Shown: piece by piece, positions 20,139-32,100 of the stretch
Layout of the letters: every line of letters starts with the position of its first letter
How positions within the stretch are numbered: the first letter of the stretch is position 1
NCBI GenBank assembly: GCA_021788365.1
Contig: JAJYKS010000007.1
Span: 1-33,141, forward strand
Length of the DNA: 33,141 bases
Direction of reading: 5' to 3'
From: a bacterium
GTDB taxonomy: Bacteria; Patescibacteria; Microgenomatia; UBA1400; UBA12108
Notes under the pieces: model-generated
Database searches by the model: none
Seen by the model: the letters and a program-made list of their open reading frames with translations, nothing else
What the model was told of the DNA's origin: nothing
Translations under genes and position numbers: made by a program

Positions 20139-23100
20139 ATGAAACCAAATACTGCCCACCCTACATTCGACACCATTCTCGCCACCTGCAAGCAGTTTCT
20201 TGCAAGCACCCACCTGAGTCTCACCAGCCGCAAGCTGTATCTCGCCGACATCAAGCGGTTTTTGCACTGGCTGCAAGCCAGTAAAACCCTGAGTGAATCG
20301 AAGGGCTCGCCGCTAGATATACTCACCCAACCAAGTAACTACACCTCGTATATGGAGTCCTTGAGGAACAATGGCGCTGACAAGTCTGTGCTACTTCGCG
20401 CCCTCGCCTCGCTCAAGCAGCTCGGCACTGTGCTTTCCGCAACCTACAGCATCGCAAACCCCACCGACGGGTTCACCTTGAAGCAAAGATCCGATCTTTC
20501 CGAAGATCGGATCTTTGCTGAGAACTACATCAAACCATTCACCAACCAGCTCGAAAGCGAGCACCTCTCCCCTTTGACCGTTAGGTCCTATAAATCTGAC
20601 GTCACCCGCTACCTGCATTGGGCAAGCTCCAACACTCCTAGCACTCAGATGGATGCAGTGCTAGGCACAAAAAATCGCGAAAAATACTTGGATCATCTGC
20701 GCCAAATTGATGGAATGTCTTCGGCGACCATAGAGCGAAAAGGTAAGTCCATCGCCCGTTTTGCAACGTGGTATGCCGGTGCCTACCCGCACGCCGTACT
20801 ACCCGATAGTTCTTCCGCCCACCTAGCGAGCGGTATAGGACCTATACGTCCAATACGTCCTATTGGACCTATACGTATTGGCTCCTCTGTTCCAGAGGAA
20901 CCAATAGATTCCGTGAAAAAAAATAATTCCCGCAAACGGTTCTTTCTCCCGATTCCGCGCCTGTTCGGCCCAGGTTCCGAACTTCTGGGAGTTCGGAACC
21001 TTCTTCCCTTTGCCATCCTCCTCCTCTTCACGATTACCCTTGGCGTCTTCTCCTACCGTCAGTTCTCCCGCGATCGGGTTGTCTTGACCGAAGCCTATCC
21101 CAGCACACCGGTTACCCCGAACCGGCAGATCTCCTTCCAGGGCAGGCTCGAGAACGCCGGTGGCACACCCATAACCAGCGCCACCAACTTTGTCTTTAAG
21201 TTGTTCGATGCCGCCTCCGCCGGCACGCAGCTCTATAGTAGTGGCACGTGTTCCGTGACCCCCGACTCCGACGGCGTCTTCAATACTCAGATCGGCAGTA
21301 CCTGTGGCTCGGCGATTACCTCCGATGTCTTTACCCAAAACGCCAACGTCTATCTTGAAGTCACGGTGGGCGCCGAGACCCTCACCCCCCGCCAGCAAAT
21401 CGCCACCGTCGCCTATGCCCTAAACTCCGAGACTCTGCAGGGATTCCCCATCTCCGCAACGGTCTCTGCAGTGCGGAACACCGTCGTCCCCATGAATCAG
21501 TGGGGTGAAATCTTGGTCGGCGAGCAAAATCCGCGCATGACCGGCGTCTCAGGGACGTTTCAAATCTCCGCCCCCGCCCTCTCGCTCGCGACGACCACGG
21601 GCAGTAGTGGCAACATCACGATTGCCCCCGACGGCACCGGCCAGGTCAACGTGAACGGCAACACCACGACCACCAATTTCTTCAACGTGGCCGACGCCCA
21701 GCTCAGTACCGGCACTTTGATTACCGGCACCGTGGGGAACAACACCACCGGCTTCAAACTCCTCGACCTCCTTTCAGGAACCAGCCCCACCAGCAAATTC
21801 TCGGTAGACGCCTCCGGCAACACCACCCTCGCCGGCACGCTTAGCCTCCCCAATAGCAATACCTTAACCGGAGTGACCAATTATATTGAAGCCAGCGGCG
21901 GCCTCGCGGTAGGTAGCGGCACCACCTATAAACTGACGAGTACCGGCGATCTCTACGCTAATAACATCTACACAGGTGGTACGCAAAGGTTGGACTCCGC
22001 CGGAAATTTAACAAACATTGGCACCACCCAGCTCCACGGGGTCACCTACACCTGGCCAAGTGCCGACGCCGGCTCCTCCGGCTACGTCCTGTCTAGTAAC
22101 GCAGGCGGCACCCTCTCGTGGGTGGCCCAGACCGGCGGGGGTGGTAGCACTTATTGGCGGCTCGCCACCGGCGCACTCTCCCCGGTAAACGACACCCTCG
22201 ACCTTTTGCTCGGAGGCAACGCCACCGGCTCCGCCAAAATCGGACTAATCAACGTGAATAGCGGCACTCCCACCGCGACCATTGCCGGCACCACCGCCAA
22301 TGTAGCAACCTACCTGAATGGCAACGGCACGCTAGGGACGACCAACGCGCAAACCTTGACCCTCGGCAGTATTTCGACCGGCAACGTCATCCTCGCTCCC
22401 GGCGGCACGACAGCGTTGACCGCGGCAGGCGCCAATCTGACCGCTGCCGGCACGCTCACCCTGCCAAGCACAAACACCTTGACCGGGGTGACCAACTATC
22501 TGCAGCTTTCCCAGGGCTTGTCCGTCGGCGGCGGCACCACCTACTACATTGCCGGCAACGGTAACGGCAATCTCAACGGCCTCACGCTGGGTGCCGCCCT
22601 CGCTCTACCAAATACCAACAGCCTAACCGGGGTGTCGGGTTATGTACAATTTAACAACGGGATATCCGTGGGGGCGGCAACCGCCTATCACTTCGACAAT
22701 ACCGGCAACCTCGTCGCCCAAGGCGTCTCCGGCACGTCCCTCACCGATTCTGGGCTCACCCCCGGCTCCATCGTCTTTGCCGGCATGGCTGGTCTCCTTT
22801 CCCAAAACAACGGCAATTTTTACTGGGACAACACGAACAAGCACCTGGGCGTGGGCGCCAGCGGGACGAATCTTTTGGGTACCCTTGACCTTCGCTCCAC
22901 GCTCGGCACCCTGCCGGTCGCAACCATTTCCGGAGCGACATCCATGGCCTCCCTCATGGTCGACCAATCTGGTGTCGGCGACCTTCTTACGGCGAGCAAG
23001 TCCGGCGCCACCAAATTCGTGGTAGCCAATAATGGCAATGTGGGGATTGGCACCGCCAACCCCAGCTATCTTCTGGACGTGAACGGCAACGCCCGGATCG

Positions 23101-26100
23101 TGGGCGCCACCTTTACCAACAACGTCTATTTTGCCAACAGCTCGGACACGACCGGCTACTATGTGGACGTGAACGGCAACGCCAAATTTCTGGATTTAAT
23201 CGCCTCCGACACCGGCAACCCCGGATTAACCGTGGGCAACGGCAGCATCGGTTTTGCCAAAATCGGCGGCAGCACCATCTCCGACAACGCCGGCAACCTG
23301 ACCCTCGCCTCCGACACCGGTACGACGGACATTACCGGGAACGCTACGACCACCGGCTATGTGACGGTGGGGAACGGCATCATCAATTCGGGAGTTGCCG
23401 ACGGCACCTCGGCTCTCGGCTTCACCCTCAACACCAACAACACTCTGACCGGCGCCGACGCCAAGCTCCTCTCCATTAAAAACAACGGCACCGAAAAAAT
23501 GTACCTGGATGCCAGCGGCAACCTCTACGTCTCCGGCACGATTACCTCCGGTGCCGGCTTCTCCGTCACCGCGGTCAACAAGAGCGGCGGCACCGTCGCC
23601 AAGAAGGCACTAGTCGTCCTCGACCCCACGAACGCCAACGCCTTCACCACCACGACTACCCCCTACTCCAAGGCCGTCTTTGGTGTAGTGCAGGGGGTAG
23701 AGGTCAACAGCGACACCAACAACAACGGCGCCTGCGACGCGAACGAGACCTGTCTCATCGCCGTTGCTGGCGAGGTCGACGTTACTATTAAAAATACAAC
23801 CACGGTCGCCAAAGGCGATTATCTCTTCACCTCCGACACGGCAGGTAGCGCCTTCTCCTCCGCCAAGCAGTACGACGGCCTGGTCGGCGTCGTCTCCGAT
23901 ACTACGAATGCCGGCTCCGGCTACGTCAAGATGATTTTCAAAGTTCAGCCCCAGGTCACGGCCAGCGCCGCCATAGACAAGACCAGCAAACACAACGAGT
24001 ATTGGCTCTACGCGAACGACTACACCGCTGTCAATGAGGGTACGAATACTAATGCTAACCTCCTGGCTCGGGGGCTTACCTTTGACAATTTCTACGACAA
24101 CACCAAAACGGATAGCGCCAACACCACGGTGAGCGGCCCCGCCCCCGTTGGCGGCGCCGCCGCTCCCTATCGGGCAGGCCTCATGGGTGGCCAAACCATG
24201 AGTGCAGCAACCACCGACAATGCCGGGAATACCTATCTAGGGAGTAGTACGGTCAACAAGGTCTTCTACTACGACCGTACCAAGGACAGTATCCCCCAGG
24301 TCCAGGTAGAGCTAGGGATCGATCCTAACTGGTACAACGGGGTAACCTTGTCGGTGGCAACAACCAGTGCTCAGTTTAGCCAGAACAGTACCACTCCCCA
24401 GAAGAATCCGAACTTAAGTACCTCGTACAACGGCTCCCTGATTAAAGCCACGGGGACATATAGCAGTAACGCCAAGACTATCTATATCACCATCAAGTCC
24501 CCCACCACCTTTGACTGGACGGACTACAACGGCCAGGCTGCGACCGGCGTCACCATGACTCCCGGGACAGCCCAGGCGCTAGGGGCAACCGGTGTCTCCG
24601 CGACCTTCACCTCCGCCTCCTACAATGTCGGTGATGTCTTCAAGATCGCCTCCTGGTTCACCGAACCATCCTCTTCCACCCGTGGGGCAAAGGCCCAGTT
24701 CCCGGAACGCTCCAATATCGTGGCGACCGCCTCCTCCGTGGACGTGATCGACGCCGATACCCAGAAACTCTGGATGAGGTTTAGCACTGGCGGAACTACG
24801 ATAAATAATTCTAATATGATCGGTGCTACCGCCGATCCACTAAATTCGACAACAGCGCTAAATGGAGAAATAATAACCGCTAATACTGGAACTGTTTCTA
24901 ACTCAACAACATTCATTAGATTTTTTAGCGACGAAGCACGTATCGCGAATGCAACCGGTGGCAATGGACATAAATACAACGGTGGTATCTCTCAAAGAAA
25001 TTCTGGACTAGGAATAATTACTAGTATATATGCTAACTTTAATATAGTGGCACCTCAAGCCAACGACGTCGCCGCTGCCGTCATCCCCAACCAACCCACC
25101 GGTCAAGTGACCGTGAGTGGGTGGGGGTATATCCAAGGTGCTGCCGCAACCAACGTAAGTGAAGCCGTCAATCTGCCGTACAAATTTAATAATATTCCAA
25201 AAGTAAACATTAGCTATACCGGCGCCAAACCAACAACAGCCCCAACCTCACTTTCAGATTGTAACGCTGCTTATAATCGTTACACCGTTTGGACTGGACC
25301 AGTAACAACTACAGGTTTCTCTGCATTTATAGGGCTTACAGATGCAGCAGATGGAAACATGAGTTCAAGCTACTATTTCTGTTACACCTGGACCGCAACC
25401 GGCGTCGTCTCCCCCAAACAGTTTGTGGCGGTAGCGACAGGTAGTAGCAGCTCAAACGGCGGTACCACCGTCATCAATGAAACCGATGGCACCAGTATCA
25501 ACATCTCCATCGGCAGCCAAAGCGGCGGCACGGTCTGGCAAGACAAGGTTGCCTTTGCCAACAACACCTTATATCTAGGTGGTGGTGGTACCCCCACCCC
25601 GACCTACTTGGCAGTATATTATGGGGTTCACGGCCTATCAGCCAGCGAAACATCTTGGGCTCAATATCGGAATGGATACTACTTTGTCGGACAACAATCT
25701 AGTGGTTGGTCGGCAACCGGACCTGTAATTTTAGGTGCAAATGGTGCTCGTTTTACCTCCCTTGTCGCGACTCCAAACACCTCAACCATAAATAGCCACA
25801 GCAACACCATCTATGCCGGGACTGCCAGTGGTCTTTCTGTCATCCAAGAAAACCAGGGAGGGGGCAATGTTGCGGACGGTTCCGTGGAATCCTCCGGTTC
25901 TGTTAAATACTACACCAAAGACTACGTCTCCGAAGAAATGGTTGGGGATGTCCGCGGCATGTGGCCCTTGTCCGCCAGTGGTGCCCTTTCCTTGTCCGAC
26001 GTCTCCGTTAAGGGTAATACATTAACAAACACAGGATCCGTTACTGCAGTGAGCGGCGTTCGTGGCATGGGGGCAACGTTTAATGGGTCAAACTACCTAT

Positions 26101-29100
26101 CTATTGCAGATAATTCATCGCTTAACCTCAGTGGCGGATCAACAATGTCAGTCGGGGCCTGGTTTAAAACAACATCGTCAGGTACCGTGATTGCCAAAAC
26201 ACAGGGAGGAGTATCGTATCCAGACTTTTATCTTGTCGTCGGAGCCATATCGTCCGGAAAGATAACATTTACTATGTCTGTCACCGCAGGTACTTCTCAG
26301 GTGGCAGTCACCTCTAACACGACAGTTAATGACGGTAATTGGCACTATGCAATTGGTTCATATGATGGTGCGAACATGAATCTTTACATTGATGGAAAAT
26401 TAGACAATACAGCTGCAAGAACGGGAGCAGTTTATCACAATGCATCGGCATCTTTAGCAATTGGCGCGGTCTTGGGCACACCGAATTCCAGTTTTCTTAC
26501 AGGATCAGTCGACGAGCCATTCGTGACGGCGACAGCCCTCTCCGCCTCTCAGGTTAAACACATGTACGAGGTAGGTGCTCGTGCTCTCCAGTCCCACGCT
26601 ACTACCCTGGGTGGTGGTGGAGCCGACTTGAATCAAGAGTTAGGTGGCTCGGTCAATACGGTGGGAGACGCAAGACCGGACTACAACAACCAGTTTATGT
26701 ATGTCGGTACCAACGATGCGACGAATGGCAGGGTATCTAAGATTAGCTTAAACAGTGATACCAACGTCAAGACCTATGACAAAACCACCAATACCCCGAC
26801 AGGAGGTACCCTTCTGGCCAATGACAACACCAACACTCTCGCCGTCGGCTACAACCTGGAGACCGTGGGGAGCGCCACCAGTGGGGTAAAAACCATAGGG
26901 ATCGATTCCTACGCGACCGCCACCTCCGGCAACTTTATCGGCAAAACAGTCACCACTGCCGAATCTTTCAACCAAGCCTACGTCTGGAGCCAGTACACCC
27001 TGGACAGCTCCGACGCGAGCAACACCGTTGCCGTCTGGGCCAGCAACGACGGCGGCAGCAACTACTACCAATGCAATCTCACCAACACCGATTCCAGCCA
27101 GTCCCCTCCCGAGTACGAATACTTCTGCCAGTTCAACACTCCCGGCACTTCGCTCAAAACCAAGTTCGTTATGGCCCGCGGCTCCACCAAAACGAACACC
27201 TATATTACTCGTTACGGCGTAGCGTGGGTGAGCGGCGACGCCGTCGCGAGCGCCCCCGGCGGCAACGGACTTTACACCAACACCAATACCGCGGTCGCGA
27301 GCGGCAGCTACATCGACGTCGCCCACAACCAGGGGACGAACGATCTTTTGACAAACGCCTGGATCAATTCCCAATCCGTCTGGAAATCCCTGGATGCCAG
27401 CTACCAGCCGGCTATAGCCTGGGCAGGCAAAGATACGGAAAAAGGCGTCTACCACAACGCCGTCAATTCGTACGTACCAACCGCCGAGACTACCGACACC
27501 ACCACCAATCTCGCAAGCGGCCTCCTCTTTGACACGTTCGAAGACCAGACAAAAACCGACTCCGGCAGCACCACCGCCTCCATTACTACTCAGAAGCCGG
27601 ACGACGGCGCCGCCAACTATATGACCCTGCAAAATAGGGTCCAATCCGGCCGCGTCGGCCTCATGGGTGGCCAAACCATGAGTGCAGCAACCACCGACAA
27701 TGCCGGGAATACCTATCTAGGGAGTAGTACGGTCAACAAGGTCTTCTACTACGACCGTACCAAGGACAGTATCCCCCAGGTCCAGGTAGAGCTAGGGATC
27801 GATCCTAACTGGTACAACGGGGTAACCTTGTCGGTGGCAACAACCAGTGCCCAGTTTAGCCAAAACAGTACCACTCCCCAGAAGAACCCGAACTTAAGTA
27901 CCTCGTATAACGGCTCCCTGATTAAAGCCACGGGGACATATAGCAGTAACGCCAAGACTATCTATATCACCATCAAATCCCCCACCACCTTTGACTGGAC
28001 GGACTACAACGGCCAGGCTGCGACCGGTGTCACCATGACTCCCGGGACAGCCCAGGCCCTTGGCACGACCGGTGTCTCCGCTACCTTTACCTCCGCCTCC
28101 TACAACGTGGGCGATGTCTTCCGTATTGCTTCATGGTTTGTCGAGCCGGCTTCCGCGACCCGTGGCAGCAAAGCTCAGTTCCCGGAGAGGAGTAATGTAA
28201 TTACTCAAAATAACTACACTGATATTATTGACGCCGATACGCAAAAATTATGGATGCGTTTTAATGTGGTCGCCTGGAAGACATCGTACGTCGCTCTAAG
28301 CGCCAACATGCTCAACGGTATTCTCTATATCGCCAACAATAATAGTGCCGGTAGCGACGGCAACCTCAGGCGTCTCAATTTTGCAATCGATAACGACAAT
28401 TATCTCTATGAAGGGAGTACTTTCAAAGCCATTGGAGCCCAGACAACTATTGCTGCTAGAAATATTGCCGGTACCAGCAACGTCATTATCGCTCCCATTG
28501 GACTAGTTTCGCGCTACGCTAACGACGTCTCCGCCGCCGTCATCCCCAACCAGCCGACGGGACAGGTGACGGTAAGCGGGTGGGGATATGTGGCCGGAGA
28601 TGGGGTTAGCACAGTTCTGACAGAAGCCGTCAACTTCCCATACAAATTTAATACGACTCCAACTGTCCAAGTCTCTTGGGCTGGACAAGTAGCATCAACT
28701 CCCACTTCCTTATCAAGTTGTGCCACATCTGGCGGAAGCGGAGCAGGGCTAGGATCAACAACTGCAGCTGCAGTTGGCACAAATACATTTAACGTTAGTA
28801 TGGCAAAAAACACAAACGTTTTTGCGAGTGGTGTTTACTTCTGTTACACCTGGACCGCCACCGGCGTCGTCTCCCCCAAACAGTTTGTGGCAGTAGCAGA
28901 AGGAACGAGTATCGCCGGCGGCGCCACAGACGTAATCAATGAAACGGATGGCACGGTTGCTCATATAATGTCTGCAAACGGAGCAGTAAACACCCTTAAC
29001 TATCAATCAAAAGTCGCCATCGCCGGAAATAATCTCTATATGGGAGATGGATACCTCCCCTCTACTGGTATATCATCAGTGGATATCTACCATGGTATTC

Positions 29101-32100
29101 ACGGACTCACCTCAGAGGCAGGAGTTGCCCAATACAGACGCGGATATTATGAAGTAGGGGCTATTGGTGCCTCATTTATTCCAAGCATTTTAGGTACAGC
29201 CACCGGTGCCAACCAGATTACCTCGCTTGCCGCCACCGCCGGAACTTCAACTGTCGACGGCAAATCAAACACGCTCTACATCGGTACCACCTCTGGCCTT
29301 ACGGTATTACAAGAGAATCAAGGATCGGGGAACATCACAGACGGCTCGGAAGAATCCTCCGGTTCCGTCAAATACTACACCAAAGACTACGTCTCCGAAG
29401 AAATGGTCGGCGACATCCGCGGCATGTGGCCGCTCTCCAGTAATGGCGCATTATCTTTAACCGACGCCTCTATAAAAGGAGATACTCTCACCAATAACGG
29501 TAGTGTCACCGCTATTTCCGGCGTGCGTGGTATGGCGGCCAGCTTCAATGGAAGTAATTACTTATCCTGTACCGACGCGGCCTGTGGAGGAACGACCAAA
29601 TTAGACTCCGGCGGCACTACTTGGAGCTATGGTGCTTGGTATAAAACAACAATGACAGGGTCAGGGGGAACGGCTGGAAGAATTATTGGTAAATGGGGTA
29701 ATGGAACTGCTGGAATAGCATCGTATTTATTATCCATGGGAGATTCTGGCACCGGAAAATTGAGAGGCGTTATACAAAACAGCTCTGCAACACAAGGTAT
29801 TGTTGACGACACAACGACAAGTAATGATGGCAGCTGGCACTACGCCGTAGTAACGTATGATGGAGCTAGCCTTAAACTATATCGAGATGGACAACTAGTT
29901 AACCAAACCGCCACTACTGTCACAATCGCTGATGGAACGGCTGGTTTTGCGGTTGGAGCGGCTGACACACCAGGCTATTATTTTACCGGCTCCATCGACG
30001 AGCCCTTCGTGACCGCCACGGCTCTTTCTGCTGGTCAGGTTAAACACATGTACGAGGTAGGTGCTCGTGCCCTCCAGTCTCACGCCACAACCCTGGGTGG
30101 TGGTGGAGCCGATCTCAATCAAGAGTTAGGTGGCTCGGTCAATACGGTAGGAGACGCTCGCCCCGACTACAACAACCAGTTTATGTATGTCGGTACCAAT
30201 GACGCGACGAATGGCAGGGTATCTAAGATTAGCTTAAACAGTGATACCAACGTCAAGACGTATGACAAAACCACCAATACCCCCACGGGAGGGACACTCC
30301 TAGCCAACGACGATACCAACACTCTCGCCGTCGGCTACAACCTAGAGACCGTGGGGAGTGCCACCAGTGGAGTCAAGACTATGGGGGTAGATGACTATGC
30401 AACGGCCACGAGCGGCAGCTACTACAGCAAGACCTACACCCTCCCCCAGAATATTGGCTCGGCTGTGCTCTGGGCATCCCCAATCCTGGATAGTGCAGAC
30501 GCCGGCAACACGCTAACGGTCAAGGCCTCGGTCGACGGTGGTAGCACCTACACTACCTGTACCCTGGCCAGCACCGATTCCGCTCCCACCGTCCCCGAAA
30601 AAGAATATGCCTGCACCTTCCCCGCCTCCGGCTCTTCCCTCAAGATCCGCTTCGACTTTGCCCGCGGTTCTACGAAAACCAACACCTATCTCGTCCAGTA
30701 CGGCATCTCCTGGCTCGGCCAGAGTGGCTTTAAAATCGAGCAAACTGACAACAACACCGTCCGCCTCTACAACTACTCCGGAGAAACCCAAAACCTCCGC
30801 CTCGACGTCGTGACCGGCGGCCTCGGCAGGAACTCCGGCACCATCAGCCTGGCCCCCTCCGTGGCCGACGTCAACGCCAACTCCAACACCAACAGTATCT
30901 GGGTGAATAATACCGGCACCGGCGGCAATCTTCTCAAATTACAGTCAGGGGGAACCGATGTCCTTTCGCTCACACCCACGGGCAATCTGACCCTGACCGG
31001 CGACTTGCATTTGACGGGTAAGCTCTACGATTCAAATGTCACATCGGGCATCAGTCTCGGCGATGCGAGCAACTCCTCCCTGGTCGGCTTTGGCGCCTCC
31101 TCCTTGGTCGGCGCCCTCAACGAACTTAAAAATAGCAACGCCAACATCTCCCACAACGACTATCTCGATTGGGCCAATTACTATACCGCTAAAGCCGAAG
31201 GATCAAACTCCAACGTCAACAGTGCTCTGAACGGCCTCTTCTTCGACACCTTCGCCGATAGTACCAAACTGGACAGCGCCAACTCCACGAGTAGCGGCGC
31301 CATTCAAATCTCGGATCCATCCGCCGCTGTCAAACCTTCGGCGCCCTTCCGTGTCGGTCTCATGGGTGGCCAAACCATGAGTGCGGGGACAACCGACAAT
31401 GCGGGGAATACCTATCTTGGGAGTAGTACAGTCAACAAGGTCTTCTACTACGACCGTACCAAAGATAGTATCCCCCAGGTCCAGGTGGAGCTAGGGATCG
31501 ATCCTAACTGGTACAACGGAGTAACCTTGTCGGTGGCAACAACCAGTGCCCAGTTTAGCCAGAACAGTACCACTCCCCAGAAGAATCCGAACCTAAGTAC
31601 CACCTACAACGGCTCCCTGATCAAAGCCACGGGGACATATAGCAGTAACGCCAAGACTATCTATATCACCATCAAATCCCCCACCACCTTTGACTGGACC
31701 GACTACAACGGCCAGGCTGCTACCGGTGTCACCATGACTCCCGGGACAGCCCAGGCACTCGGGACAACCGGTGTCTCCGCAACCTTTACCTCCGCCTCCT
31801 ACAACGTGGGCGATGTCTTCCGTATTGCTTCATGGTTTGTCGAGCCCGCTTCCGCCACTCGCGGTAGCAAAGCTCAATTCCCGGAGAGGAGTAATATTAT
31901 TGGCACTTTAGCCAATAATACCAGTATTATTGATGCCGATACTCAAAAATTGTGGATGTCATTTACTGGAGGAAATAACAATACCGCGGCCACAATGACC
32001 ATGCTGGGGTATGAATCTAATTCGATAAATGCTCTCAACGGAGTTATTTATTCCGGAACTCCAAATAGCAACAATGTAGGTTTAACAATGATCCGCTTCA

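Noticed and set aside
20482..20519. Strong hairpin considered as a terminator
   Set aside because: It lies in the middle of an open frame and has no T-tract on either side.
20139..20800. Functional integrase or a mobile-element boundary
   Set aside because: Only the core-binding part is present, without the catalytic Arg-His-Arg-Tyr domain; no attachment-site duplication or tRNA target was found.
17157..20879. 9-bp repeat clusters considered as a CRISPR array
   Set aside because: Units are 9 bp, contiguous and without spacers, and lie inside several different genes; no cas-like gene was seen.
20823..21398. 191-codon minus-strand open frame
   Set aside because: It is antisense to the N-terminal part of the giant gene across its membrane helix, with no start signal.
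26748..27674. 308-codon minus-strand open frame rich in Gly and Val
   Set aside because: It lies entirely within the giant gene, antisense to it. Gly/Val-rich translation is expected from the complement of Thr/Ala/Asn-rich GC-biased codons.
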